Assembly: GCA_964423615.1 (NCBI GenBank)
Contig: CAYRFQ010000139.1
Span: 1 to 17,033 of the forward strand
Direction of reading: 5' to 3'
DNA: 17,033 nucleotides
Source: CAYRFQ01 sp964423615
GTDB lineage: Bacteria; Planctomycetota; Planctomycetia; Gemmatales; Gemmataceae
This document shows positions 1 to 8,445 of the stretch, one piece after another (positions within the stretch are counted from its first letter, which is position 1; the number at the start of each line of letters is the position of its first letter). A model generated the notes under the pieces. It was not told where the DNA came from. It worked only from the letters and a program-made list of their open reading frames with translations, and did no database searches. The position numbers and the translations under genes are program-made.

Positions 1-209
1 TCGTTTTCTTCTTCTTCTTCTTCTTCGTCTTCTTCTTCTTCTTCTTCTTCGTCGTCTTCTTCTTCGTCGTCTTCTTCGTCCTCGTCTTCCGGCGTACCCG
101 GAGCTTCATCTTCGGGCTTTTCATCCTCAGGCGAAGCGGCACTCGCTTTGGCTTCTTCTTGTTCGGGAGTGTCTTGTGTTTCCTGGTCTTTCTTCTCTTT
201 TTCGCTCAT
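1..209 (-). CDS. Partial acidic protein, N-terminal part only (function unknown)
   Basis: The reading frame starts with ATG at 209-207 on the minus strand and is still open at the window edge, so only the first 69 residues are visible. An AGGAG Shine-Dalgarno (complement of 220-224) lies 10 bases upstream of the ATG, which supports a real start. Residues 1-40 are hydrophilic and rich in Glu, Lys, Ala and Pro (begins MSEKEKKDQETQDTPEQEEA). Residues 41-68 are 28 consecutive Asp/Glu residues, encoded by a near-perfect GAA/GAC trinucleotide run. There is no signal peptide or membrane segment in the visible part. The product is probably cytoplasmic or has a disordered N-terminal extension ahead of a folded domain outside the window. 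I do not recognise the family. The divergent gene at 469 shares the 259-base intergenic region. Confidence 0.65.
   Translation of the reverse strand, partial: MSEKEKKDQETQDTPEQEEAKASAASPEDEKPEDEAPGTPEDEDEEDDEEEDDEEEEEEEDEEEEEEEN
3..89. repeat. GAA/GAC trinucleotide simple-sequence tract
   Basis: Read on the minus strand, this stretch is 28 Glu/Asp codons (GAA, GAC, one GAG) plus a final Asn codon, including two runs of seven identical GAA codons. It lies inside the partial acidic CDS. Such tracts can change length by replication slippage in steps of one codon, which would keep the frame. Confidence 0.85.
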
Positions 210-468
210 CCCGATACCGCTCCTATCTCGCGGATTTTGACGCCAGGGATCCAAAAAACTTGTTGAAACTCGATCGCAAGCGTCGGGTCGTACTGTATGT
301 TTCGATTGTTACTCTGAATAAGTGATAATAGGAGTCGGAATCGTGATGGTCAATCCGCGTTTTTGAGTTGTCAACACAACAGAAACGAGAGAGAATGAGT
401 AAGAAGCAAGGAAAGGGCTAAATTTTCCAGTTCCAACTCTGCGCCAGCAGCACCCAGGAGCGAAGTTG

Positions 469-1092
469 ATGAAGTATCTAATATCAGGCTTGCTTGCGTT
501 CGTTGCCACCTTGGTGGCGGGCGAGGCAACATTAGCCCAAGTGTCCGTCCGAACTCCATTCGTTCGGGTAGACGTCGGACCTCCGGGGATTGGCGGCGTG
601 AACGTCGAAGCTCCGTTCGTACGAATCCGCGTGCCCTCTCGCACGGTTTCTTATTATCCTGGACGCACTGTCGTTCAGCAACCACCAGTCGTTCAGCAAC
701 CACCAATCCTCCAACAGCCGCGAGTCGTCCAACAGCCGCGAGTCGTCCAACAACCTCCCGTTGTCCAGCAGCCGCGAGTCGTCCAACAACCTCCCGTTGT
801 TGTTCAACCTCCCCCAAGCGTCATCGTTCCGCCGCGACCAAAAACGTTTGTATTCCCGGGCGTCATGACGCATTACCAGCTGGCTCGGATGATTCGCCCG
901 TGTGCTGGCAAGTACGACGTGACTCTCATTCACTCGAAACGGGGAAGAGCGGTTCGGGTTTGCTTCGAGCTGCCGCCTGGGAACCCACGAATCAACGTCA
1001 ATCGCCATTCCCTGGAGTTTGATTATGGGCGGTGCGAGGTCGAGATTCGATTCCGTTGCTTCGGTCGCGTGACGGTTGACTATGATGATTAA
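469..1092 (+). CDS. Secreted protein with VVQQP[PR] hexapeptide repeats
   Basis: The product is a 207-residue exported protein of unknown function. Residues 1-23 form a signal peptide (MKYLISGLLAFVATLVAG, with likely cleavage after TLA and before QVSV). Residues 28-56 hold two similar segments (TPFVRVDVGP and APFVRIRVP). Residues 68-109 are seven uninterrupted hexapeptides of the form [VI][VL]QQP[PR], followed by a Pro/Val linker to about 125. The C-terminal 80 residues look folded and contain four cysteines (145, 165, 189, 197), which could form two disulfides. I chose ATG 469 over the in-frame TTG at 466 because AGGAG at 456-460 lies 8 bases before it. The Gln/Pro repeat probably makes an extended spacer between the mature N-terminus and the C-terminal domain; this is inference. 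The gene converges with the secreted-protein gene ending at 1272. Confidence 0.85.
   Translation: MKYLISGLLAFVATLVAGEATLAQVSVRTPFVRVDVGPPGIGGVNVEAPFVRIRVPSRTVSYYPGRTVVQQPPVVQQPPILQQPRVVQQPRVVQQPPVVQQPRVVQQPPVVVQPPPSVIVPPRPKTFVFPGVMTHYQLARMIRPCAGKYDVTLIHSKRGRAVRVCFELPPGNPRINVNRHSLEFDYGRCEVEIRFRCFGRVTVDYDD
670..795 (+). repeat. 18-bp tandem repeat, 7 copies, in frame
   Basis: Seven consecutive 18-base units start at 670, 688, 706, 724, 742, 760 and 778. Units 1 and 2 are identical (gtcgttcagcaaccacca), and units 5 and 7 are identical (gtcgtccaacaacctccc). The others mix a shared first half with either a CCGCGA or CCTCCC ending. The unit length is a multiple of three, so copy-number change would lengthen or shorten the protein spacer without a frameshift. 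Confidence 0.92.
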
Positions 1093-1271
1093 CGATCGCT
1101 GTGAGAATAGGTTTCGTTCTGTTCCACACGAAAGGTCGGCGGCGGTCGGATCGAGAAGTGGCTTGTTGGTCATGGATCGAGAATCCGATACGCCGCTCGA
1201 CAGCGTCTTTTGCGACACTTCTCGAGCCGACTGTCTGACGCCTGTTCTTTTTGGCGTGTGCTACCAATGCT

Positions 1272-2462
1272 CTAACGGTTGCGGACGAACGAATCGTTCT
1301 TCTTATTGATGCGAGCGATTTTCAACGTCGTTCCGGACCAGGCATCTTTGATCCGCCAGCTCTCACCAAGATTCGTCCCCAACTTCACAGATTCTCCCTG
1401 GCGAACGTAGCGATAGAACAACTCTTCGGTGACATCTGTTTCACCGAGGCGCTGAACCCGGTAGTAAATCACCATAGGTGATTGATTTCGGTTCGTGATG
1501 GTGTAGGTCGCGTTGGGCCTGTTTCTGGACCAAGTCGTTTTGTCCGGCAACGTGAACGTCATCTTTTTGCGGTCGTATTGAAGCGATTTCGTGGTATTAC
1601 CGGAGCGAAGGTTGAGGACCAATCCTTTGGCGGTGTAACTTCGAGTTGCTTCCCCGAGACTATACAACCGCTTATCTTTTTGTGTCTGTTTGTTGGGGTA
1701 CGGCGAGGGCAAGCGATAGGCTGACACGGTTCGCCCCAGATCGGCCAACAAAATCACTTCTGCTTTTGACGAAACATAAATCCCACCGACGTCGTTCGAA
1801 AGTGCCACGACAGTTCCACGCTTGGGCTGGCCGGTTTTGTTTCGGACTCGATTCAAGGTACTGAACTTCCCCGAGTTGTTGACTGCAATGATGCGATCCT
1901 TGTTGACGAATTCCATGGTCGATTTTTCTACCGCCCCTTCGTAGCTGTCCAGACCCAAGCGACGAAAAGGGAATACAAATTTGGCTTTGTTGATTTGCAT
2001 TTCCAGGCCGTTCGGCGTGGAGTTGATATAAATGTTGAACTTTCCGTTGGACCACCAGCCATCCGGAGCGTACTTTCGCGGCTTCACCGGCGGTGCCCAA
2101 CGTGGAGCCCAACGACCAGGCCATTTTGGTTTGCCGTTAAACATGACGAACGTGTCATACACCTTGTACGTCTCACGCGGATTGTTCTTTCGGACCATGG
2201 AGATGTAGTGATCTGTTGTAGCCGTTGTGGTGAGTGCCTTCTGAGGGCTGCCTGCACCAGCCGGTATGAGAGACCAGGCACGCAACCCCTTGTTGAGAAT
2301 TCTCATCTCCTGTGACGTGTAAATGTAGCGTTTTCGACCTATGTCTGCCCGAGTCGGAGTCGGCGGCAAGACCAACGCGGAAAGAACGAGCGCCGCCGTG
2401 ACGAGCCACCGATTCGGAGCAAGCGTCCCGTTTGGATGGACGATGAATCGGAGTGAATTCAC
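1272..2462 (-). CDS. Secreted protein with C-terminal VHL-beta-like domain
   Basis: The product is a 396-residue exported protein. I place the start at the GTG complementary to 2460-2462, because AGGAG (complement of 2469-2473) sits 6 bases upstream and because this start gives a signal peptide: hydrophobic core LVTAALVLSALVL at about residues 20-32, with cleavage after PTRA near residue 39. A longer open frame continues upstream but would bury this signal. Residues 115-126 are Trp/Arg/Pro-rich (PGRWAPRWAPPV). The middle part (about 140-300) is beta-rich and unrecognised. Residues about 319-383 read TYTITNRNQSPMVIYY, then YVRQGESVKLGTNLGESWRI, then KDAWSGTTL. This matches the layout of the VHL beta domain (N-S-P ... 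Y/W ... G ... PG/QGES ... GxxW ... DxxSG). VHL-beta-like modules are known in planctomycete secreted proteins; the assignment here is by eye. The domain in eukaryotic pVHL binds peptides, but a role here is unknown. Confidence 0.8.
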   Translation of the reverse strand: MNSLRFIVHPNGTLAPNRWLVTAALVLSALVLPPTPTRADIGRKRYIYTSQEMRILNKGLRAWSLIPAGAGSPQKALTTTATTDHYISMVRKNNPRETYKVYDTFVMFNGKPKWPGRWAPRWAPPVKPRKYAPDGWWSNGKFNIYINSTPNGLEMQINKAKFVFPFRRLGLDSYEGAVEKSTMEFVNKDRIIAVNNSGKFSTLNRVRNKTGQPKRGTVVALSNDVGGIYVSSKAEVILLADLGRTVSAYRLPSPYPNKQTQKDKRLYSLGEATRSYTAKGLVLNLRSGNTTKSLQYDRKKMTFTLPDKTTWSRNRPNATYTITNRNQSPMVIYYRVQRLGETDVTEELFYRYVRQGESVKLGTNLGESWRIKDAWSGTTLKIARINKKNDSFVRNR

Positions 2463-2870
2463 AAATTTCTCCTGAAGAGAGAGGGTAAGAGAAACATCCA
2501 AGAGGCGATCCTCTGGACGATCGCGGAAACATTTCGGATGCATAAGGTTTGCAAGGTCGTTTTGTGGTTTCCTTGAACACCCAACCAACGTCCACGCCCA
2601 ATACATTCCCTTTCGGTGATCCGAGCGGACAAGAAATCCTGAAATGATCGCTGGCTTTCGGAACGAGTAGCGGATTCCGAAGACTCCACCAACGAGCCAT
2701 CTCAACATCGACAACGAACTGCCCAGGCGACCTTCGATTGAATTGGCCGTCGGCACCGATAAACTGACTCCATGTCCTCGATCGAGCACGGTAGCCCAGT
2801 TCCATTTCGAGGTCGCAACGAGGCAAGCCTGATTTCTCTTACTCATTGGACTCAACTGGAGTTTGTTCTT
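2463..2870. other. Divergent intergenic region between secreted-protein gene and sat
   Basis: This 408-base gap separates two divergently transcribed genes and must hold both their promoters. Minus-strand frames run through it without stops, but they have no recognisable protein features, no Shine-Dalgarno at any start, and they overlap the sat start. I found no convincing paired -35/-10, riboswitch or strong hairpin. The only sites I can place are the two Shine-Dalgarnos (AGGAG, complement of 2469-2473, and GGAG at 2858-2861). Confidence 0.6.
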
Positions 2871-4130
2871 ATGGCGGATTTGGTTCCCCCCCACGGTGGC
2901 GTTTCCGAACTCATCAATCGGCAAGTTCCCGAAGCCGAGGTAGCCGACTTTCGGGAGAATGCAGCGTCCTGGAAACGCGTCCCGATCACCGATGCCGACC
3001 TCTCGAGTTTCTACCGCATGGGCGACGGAGGGTTAACTCCCCTCACTGGACCCATGAACAAAGAGACCTACGACCGTGTTCTCGACGAATCAGTGATTCA
3101 CTCGCAAGGGAAGCCGTACGCGTGGACGATTCCCATTTCGTTTCCTGTCGATAAGGAGCTTGCTGGTTCACTCAAGGTAGGTGAGACGGTGGCGTTGGTC
3201 AATAGCCAGGACCAGATCGTTGGATCGCTCGAGATTAACGACCTCTTTCCGTGGGACAAAGCCCGCTACATCAAGAGCGTCTATGGCACCGAACGAACGG
3301 ATCACCCTGGTGGCCACATGACGATGAACGACTCGCGCGAGATGTTGCTCGGCGGGGAAGTGCGTGTGTTGCCACAACCCAAGCATCCCGAATATGGACA
3401 GTACGTGTTGGCTCCGACGGAAACGCGAGCGTTGTTCCGCGAGAAGGGTTGGAAACGAGTCGTTGCGTTTCAAACGCGAAACCCACTCCACCGGGCCCAC
3501 GAATACGCTTTGATCGCCGGGATCGAACGGCTGACACGTGATGGCCATTTGGCTGGTGCCGCTCTCAATCCGCTCGTTGGCGAAACGAAAGGCGATGACG
3601 TGGATGCGGCGACACGAATGCAAACCTACCGCGCGGTGGTCGAAGGAAAGGTGCTCGGCGAGGGAGACATTGACGAGGAACTTTGGAAGAGCGTCGGTCG
3701 GAACTTCCACGACCATCTGTTGTTGATTGGCCTCGACATTAAGATGTTCTACGGGGGTCCCAAGGAAGCGGTCATGCACGGCATCTATCGGCAGAACTTC
3801 GGTTTCACGGACATCGTCATTGGCCGCAAACACGCCGACGCTCCCTTTGACGACAAGACGGACATATGGGAACCTCTCGCGGCCCAGGAAATCTTCGACA
3901 ACCTCGCTGGGGAACTGCACATCGAGCCCGTGAAGGTTGGATTTGCGGCCTTTTACGAAGAGCTTGGACGTGTTGGATTGGTGGACGAATACGCCCCAAA
4001 AGGATACAAGACCGTCTCCATCAGCGGACGGGAAGTGCGAGAGCAACTGCGAGCCGGACAGATGCCCGACCCGCGAATCATGCGTTCCGAAACGGCCAAG
4101 ATTCTCATCGAACGAATGGGACAGAAGTAA
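2871..4130 (+). CDS. sat: Sulfate adenylyltransferase (ATP sulfurylase)
   Basis: The 419-residue product catalyses ATP + sulfate to adenosine 5'-phosphosulfate (APS) + pyrophosphate in the cytoplasm, the first step of sulfate activation. It is the single-chain Sat type, not the CysD/CysN type. Hallmarks are visible: N-terminal VPPHGG (5-10); GDGGLTPLTGPM (51-62); the nucleotide-binding signature QTRNPLHRAHE (201-211, the QxRNPxHxxHE motif); NPLVGETKGDD (233-243); GGPKEAVMHGIYRQNFGFTD (295-314) with GRKHAD (318-323); and SISGREVREQLR (383-394). There is no fused APS kinase domain. ATG 2871 is chosen because GGAG at 2858-2861 precedes it by 9 bases and because family members start just before the VPPHGG motif; an in-frame ATG at 2772 would add 33 unrelated residues. 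No cysC, cysH or sulfate transporter is adjacent. The sulfotransferase at 15737 would use PAPS derived from this product, but the two genes are not an operon. Confidence 0.97.
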   Translation: MADLVPPHGGVSELINRQVPEAEVADFRENAASWKRVPITDADLSSFYRMGDGGLTPLTGPMNKETYDRVLDESVIHSQGKPYAWTIPISFPVDKELAGSLKVGETVALVNSQDQIVGSLEINDLFPWDKARYIKSVYGTERTDHPGGHMTMNDSREMLLGGEVRVLPQPKHPEYGQYVLAPTETRALFREKGWKRVVAFQTRNPLHRAHEYALIAGIERLTRDGHLAGAALNPLVGETKGDDVDAATRMQTYRAVVEGKVLGEGDIDEELWKSVGRNFHDHLLLIGLDIKMFYGGPKEAVMHGIYRQNFGFTDIVIGRKHADAPFDDKTDIWEPLAAQEIFDNLAGELHIEPVKVGFAAFYEELGRVGLVDEYAPKGYKTVSISGREVREQLRAGQMPDPRIMRSETAKILIERMGQK

Positions 4131-4395
4131 CTCAGATTTTACTCGAGCGACGAGCCATTATGGAGAATCCAGTTTTTGGGTGTTGTCGGACGGCGGGGAC
4201 AAAACGAGTTCCCATCTTCTGATTTGGACAACCCCGAAAAACGATCAACGATAAACTTGTCGTTCCAGGACTCGACGGACGAAAAGTGGGAACGACTTCG
4301 TCGGTCCAGACGTGGAACCCATGGCGAGCCGAATCCCTACTCGGCAACGAGTCGTCCTCGAGGGAAGAATCGCTGGCTACGTCAACTTCCGCTCT

Positions 4396-5832
4396 CTACT
4401 GCAGACCTGGCAAGCGACCGTTGTAGGCTGCCGCAGGTGATGTCCGACTCTCGCCAAATTCGGCGACGCGAACACCCATCCGGTGAAGCATCTCGACATA
4501 GAGATTCGACATCGGAGTTCCCGTCGGAAACGCAAGATGACGGCCCGTCCGCAAAGTTCCTTGGGCATTCCCCGCTAGCAGAGCCGGGTAATCCTGCCGA
4601 CCATGACCACCATCGGCCATGTAGGAAGTGTAGAGCAGGAGGCTGTTGTCGAGCAACGTCGTGTCGCCTTCTTGGGCTTGCTTCATCTTGCCGACCAAGC
4701 GAGCAAAATGGGTCGTGTACCAGGCGTGGATTTGTCGGCATCCCTCGCGGGCGACGGGGTCGGCGTCTTCAGGGCGACGGCTGTTTCCGTGGTGTTCGAG
4801 GGTGTGGGCGTGTCGTTCGAAACCGACAGTAACGACACCGGGGAACCGAGCCCCGTCCGACCCGACTCCCAAAGTAATCACCCGAGTCGTGTCCGTTCGC
4901 AGCGCCAGAAGTAACAAGTCCGACATTAAGTCGATGTATTCGCCGTGGGGTTCGGGGTCTTGTTCGATGGGGTTGGTGATTCGATACGAGGGTATGGTTG
5001 CTGAGGGCAAGTTGTCTGGAATGGGTGCCGGGGTGCCACCGATGCCGTCGGCTGCCATTGTCGAGGCTTCTCGCTCGAGAAACTCCATCCGGCGTTCCAC
5101 CGAACGAACGCTGTCGAGATATTGATCGAGCGTCCGCCGGTCGTTGACGCCGACTCGCGAACGCAGCGATCGGGCATCTTCCTGAACGAGATCCAGAACG
5201 CTTTGTTCGAGTGAATCCGGACGGGCTGTTCGTTGGGTTTGGCGAGCTTGGTTTGCGGCTCGGCGAGTCCAGTTGGGGATGATTGGTTGGCGACCACGGA
5301 ACATTCGGTCGAAGACCAACCGCGGATGTCCTTCGGCCGGAACCACGTTGCGTGGGGACCGGAAGGAGTATCGCGTTTCGTGGTTGCCGTATCCGATTTC
5401 CATGCTCGGAAGATAGGTCTGAGATCCAACAACCTGGGCCGCCTTTTGGTCGACGGATATGCCGCCAACCAGTCGACCATTTTCCTTGCTGACTTGGGGA
5501 GCCCCAGTCAAGTGCATCAAGGCACAATGCTCGTGGGCGTTGAGCCCACTGCTGCGTCCATGATGAGACAGGCCCGAGACGATCAACAGGTCGTTCTTGT
5601 AAGGTTCCAGCGGTCTAAGAATGGACGGCAACCGATTCAAGGGTCCGGCGTTTTGCGGCTTCCAAGATTCGATCACGGTCCCACCCGTGACGGTGAAGAT
5701 GACCATCCGCAGCGGAGGCCGCCCGGCGCCCGCGGCGACTGCCGAAGGAGTCATGGCTTCAAGGAGAGGCAAGGCGAGGGCGGCACCGGCTCCTTGGAGC
5801 ATCGTGCGCCGAGAAATAGGTCGAGGATTCAT
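4396..5832 (-). CDS. DUF1552 family protein, Tat-exported
   Basis: The 478-residue product belongs to the DUF1552 family, whose biochemical function is not established. Residues 1-34 form a Tat signal: SRRTMLQGAGAALALPLLEA with the twin arginines at 8 and 9, so the protein is probably exported folded. Family-like features are the HEHCALMHLTGAP segment (100-112), GGISVDQ (123-129), the long charged middle, and near the C-terminus DGGHGRQDYPALLAGNAQGT followed by TGRHLAFPTGTPMSNLYVEM. The start ATG is the complement of 5830-5832, with AGGAG (complement of 5841-5845) 8 bases upstream; a longer frame to 5880 is less likely because it would precede the Tat signal. The gene lies 55 bases downstream of the DUF1592-family gene on the same strand, the usual order for this planctomycete pair. 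The two are therefore probably co-transcribed and act together outside the cytoplasm. Confidence 0.93.
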   Translation of the reverse strand: MNPRPISRRTMLQGAGAALALPLLEAMTPSAVAAGAGRPPLRMVIFTVTGGTVIESWKPQNAGPLNRLPSILRPLEPYKNDLLIVSGLSHHGRSSGLNAHEHCALMHLTGAPQVSKENGRLVGGISVDQKAAQVVGSQTYLPSMEIGYGNHETRYSFRSPRNVVPAEGHPRLVFDRMFRGRQPIIPNWTRRAANQARQTQRTARPDSLEQSVLDLVQEDARSLRSRVGVNDRRTLDQYLDSVRSVERRMEFLEREASTMAADGIGGTPAPIPDNLPSATIPSYRITNPIEQDPEPHGEYIDLMSDLLLLALRTDTTRVITLGVGSDGARFPGVVTVGFERHAHTLEHHGNSRRPEDADPVAREGCRQIHAWYTTHFARLVGKMKQAQEGDTTLLDNSLLLYTSYMADGGHGRQDYPALLAGNAQGTLRTGRHLAFPTGTPMSNLYVEMLHRMGVRVAEFGESRTSPAAAYNGRLPGLQ

Positions 5833-5858
5833 TGAATGGGCTCCTGGTATTATTGAAG

Positions 5859-5880
5859 GTGCCAGCCCTACGCTGGGCAC
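5859..5880 (-). repeat. Intercistronic hairpin in the DUF1592-DUF1552 spacer
   Basis: GTGCCAGC (5859-5866) pairs with GCTGGGCAC (5872-5880) around a five-base loop, with one bulged G. It occupies most of the 55-base gap between the two genes and sits just upstream of the DUF1552 Shine-Dalgarno. There is no T-run after it on the minus strand, so it is not a normal terminator. It might stabilise or mark a processing point in the bicistronic mRNA; that is inference. Confidence 0.45.
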
Positions 5881-5887
5881 ACTGCAA

Positions 5888-8380
5888 TCATTTCTTCGAT
5901 TTCGTGGGGACAGTCGAATTCACTCGATGTTGGAACGGATAACTTTCGACGACACCGAGCACCAACTCGGAGAATCGATACTCGTTTTCTCGTAGGCGTT
6001 TGGCAATGCGTGCGACGGTGGGCTCGTCGTAATATTGTAACTTGCGACCCAAGGCGTAGGTAAGCATTTGTCGGGTCAAGTTGCGGACGAATTTATCCTT
6101 GTCGTCCATGAGAATCTCTTTCAGTTCGACGACGTTCTTGACCTTTCGACCATCGGGAAGGACTCCAGTGGCGTCGATCGGTTGGCCATTCCGTTTCGTC
6201 TCCCATCGCCCGACCGGATTAAAGTTGTCGAGCGAGAAACCGAGTGGGTCCATCTTTCGGTGGCATCCGGCACACGACCTCGATTGGTCGGCGTGGTTCG
6301 CGAGCAACTCCCGGAACGTCCGGGGCTTCTCGTTGGTGCCCTTGTCCTCGCTGATTTGCTCGACGTTGGCGGGAGGTGGTGGAGGCGGTTCTCCGTGGAT
6401 GACATCGAGAATCCATTTTCCACGCATTGTCGGACTGTTGCGGGCGACATGGGAGGTCATCGCCAGGATCGCCCCCATGCCGAGCAACCCACCACGCTCT
6501 CGGCGTCCCCGGGTTTTGACGAGCACCATTCCTTTGCGTCCGCGAACGTCGTTAAAGCCGAACCGATAATGGAGCGCCAACTCGCGATCCAAGAACGTGT
6601 AGTCCGAGTCGAGGAGTTCCAGTACGCTCCGGTCCTTCCGCAAGAGGTATTCGACGTAAGCGAGGACTTCGCGACGCATGGACGAACGAACTTTTTGCGA
6701 GAAACTCGGAAAGTGTTCTTCGCTCGGTAAGGCTTTGTCGAGTCGGTCGAGACGGAGCCACTGTACGGCAAAGTCGTTCACCAGGGATTCGGCTCGCGAG
6801 TGGCCCAGCATCCGTCGCACTTGTCGCCGGAGTTCTTGCGGTTCGTGGAGTTTGCGTGCAGCAGCCAACTCAAACAACTCCGAATCGGGCATCGTGGCCC
6901 AGAGGAAATAGCTCAGACGCGATGCCAGTTCGTAATCATCAACGCGGTAGGGTTCGTCCGATTTCGTCTGGCGATCATTCTCGATGCGGAATAGAAATCG
7001 TGGTGAGAGCATTACGACTTTCATCAAGAACCGCATCGATTTTTCAAAGCTCAGATTCTGTTTGCGAGCCTTTGCGAAGAGAGAGACCAGTTTATCCACA
7101 TGGGCTTTCGATGGTGGTCGTCGGTAGGCGCGTGTGGCGAATGCTGTGATGATCGTTTCGGCGGCTGGCTTTTCGCCGACGTTCTTTGGGTCGGCGATGA
7201 AGATACGTTTGTGCGCCGCGGGGTCTGGTTTGACGCCCGATGCGGTTACGGGGCCGACGACCTCGACCCAATCCAAGGCCAAAACACGAAAGCGATCTTG
7301 CGGCTTGCGCCAACTCTCGCCGTGTTTTTGGGTATAGAATCCGAGGGTGAGCGAAACGTTTCCTTTGGAGAGGGGGATTCTGAACTCGGTAACACCGGGT
7401 TTCTGTGTTGTGCCTTGGACCGGGACCGACTTTCGCAAAAGGCCATTGACCTTCAGGGCGACTTCTGGCTCGCTCCATCCTCGGGAACCGCGATGCCCCC
7501 AGCCGCCAACGCGAACGAGATAATAGCCGGACTCCTTGACGGGCACTTCGAGTCCCATCTCGGCGTTGACGCGGAACAACCGGTGGCCCTTTTCCAGTTC
7601 GGTCGCCTGAGGCAGTTTCTCGTTTCTTCGGCGAGGCTTTGGCATGTTTTCCTTGAGATCGAACTTCAGCTTTTCGACTTCGAAGCGGACAGTGTTGGGT
7701 TCCAGGACCACGACGCGATCCAGAATTTCGTCGGTCGCGGCAACGTATTTTTCCATCAATAACCTTGCAACGCCAAGGGTTGTGGCAATCGTGTCGTACC
7801 CGAAGGCTTTCTGATCGGCCTGCAATCCGACGGCAGTTGTGACGTCAAACTCGATCCCGAACAAATCACGGATCGTGTTGGAGTATTCTCGCCGGTTGAG
7901 TCGACGAAAAGTCGATGGTCCCGGATGCACTGGTTCCATGCCGTCGAGAGCGTTCGAGAACCCGGCGACCCAATCGCTAATGATTTTGCGTTCGTTGTCT
8001 TGTAATGGGCGTCGCGGCGGCATTCGTTTGGTTTGTTGGGTCAGCGCGACTCGTTTCCACAACTTGTAGGCGTGGTAAACCTTCTCGGGAGAATCGAAAT
8101 TCGTTAGCGTTACGCCGCCCTTTGGGTCTTCGGGCTCGTGACAGTCAGCACATACATCCTTGAAGATTGGCCGGAGGTGTTTCTGGAATGCGTCGTAGTG
8201 AGACTGCAAGGCTCTATGAGCTTTCGGGAGCTTGAGCATTGGCTCCGGTTTGGACACTTCCTTCGTTTTTTCATTGGCCGCGATCCCTGTTGGACCGGAT
8301 GATGTCAACGCCAACAGGAGAACGACGAGGCTGCTGGCTGCAGAGAAAACGACCGACTTGCCAAGACGCTGTGGTTTCAT
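5888..8380 (-). CDS. DUF1592-family c-haem protein (DUF1587/1595/1592/1588/1585)
   Basis: The 830-residue product is exported. An N-terminal signal/anchor covers about residues 9-35 (VVFSAASSLVVLLLALTSSG). A cytochrome-c type haem site CADCH lies at 77-81, with a possible axial Met in KRMPP at 118-122. Then come a DUF1587-like segment (about 156-222, FRRLNRREYSNTIRDLFGIE), a beta-rich carbohydrate-binding-like segment (about 255-375), DUF1595 (about 405-467), DUF1592 (about 477-607, ELASRLSYFLWATMPDSELF), DUF1588 (about 625-727) containing a second haem motif CAGCH at 703-707 followed by KMDPLGFSLDNF, and DUF1585 (about 733-818, RNLTRQMLTYALGRKLQYYD). Length and order fit the family. Its members are abundant in planctomycetes and have no settled function; an electron-transfer role linked to extracellular substrate breakdown is a common guess. 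There is no strong Shine-Dalgarno at ATG 8380, but the signal peptide begins right there. It is probably the first gene of an operon with DUF1552. Confidence 0.94.
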   Translation of the reverse strand: MKPQRLGKSVVFSAASSLVVLLLALTSSGPTGIAANEKTKEVSKPEPMLKLPKAHRALQSHYDAFQKHLRPIFKDVCADCHEPEDPKGGVTLTNFDSPEKVYHAYKLWKRVALTQQTKRMPPRRPLQDNERKIISDWVAGFSNALDGMEPVHPGPSTFRRLNRREYSNTIRDLFGIEFDVTTAVGLQADQKAFGYDTIATTLGVARLLMEKYVAATDEILDRVVVLEPNTVRFEVEKLKFDLKENMPKPRRRNEKLPQATELEKGHRLFRVNAEMGLEVPVKESGYYLVRVGGWGHRGSRGWSEPEVALKVNGLLRKSVPVQGTTQKPGVTEFRIPLSKGNVSLTLGFYTQKHGESWRKPQDRFRVLALDWVEVVGPVTASGVKPDPAAHKRIFIADPKNVGEKPAAETIITAFATRAYRRPPSKAHVDKLVSLFAKARKQNLSFEKSMRFLMKVVMLSPRFLFRIENDRQTKSDEPYRVDDYELASRLSYFLWATMPDSELFELAAARKLHEPQELRRQVRRMLGHSRAESLVNDFAVQWLRLDRLDKALPSEEHFPSFSQKVRSSMRREVLAYVEYLLRKDRSVLELLDSDYTFLDRELALHYRFGFNDVRGRKGMVLVKTRGRRERGGLLGMGAILAMTSHVARNSPTMRGKWILDVIHGEPPPPPPANVEQISEDKGTNEKPRTFRELLANHADQSRSCAGCHRKMDPLGFSLDNFNPVGRWETKRNGQPIDATGVLPDGRKVKNVVELKEILMDDKDKFVRNLTRQMLTYALGRKLQYYDEPTVARIAKRLRENEYRFSELVLGVVESYPFQHRVNSTVPTKSKK

Positions 8381-8445
8381 GGATATGCAAACCGTGAAGG
8401 TGATCGGAAGGTGGGTTTGGTGTACTGAGTATAAGACTGGATGGC

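Noticed and set aside
1238..1257. Possible terminator ACGCC...GGCGT between the convergent genes ending at 1092 and 1272
   Set aside because: The stem is only 5 bp, with the T residues inside the loop and not after the stem.
2463..2924. Minus-strand upstream extension of the VHL-like protein gene, giving 550 residues
   Set aside because: The extension overlaps the sat start, has no family features, and would hide the signal peptide. The GTG at 2462 has a well-spaced AGGAG.
4131..4395. Possible terminator between sat and the DUF1552 gene
   Set aside because: Short complementary pieces exist (GACGAA at 4278-4283 with TTCGTC at 4297-4302), but none is followed by a T-run on either strand.
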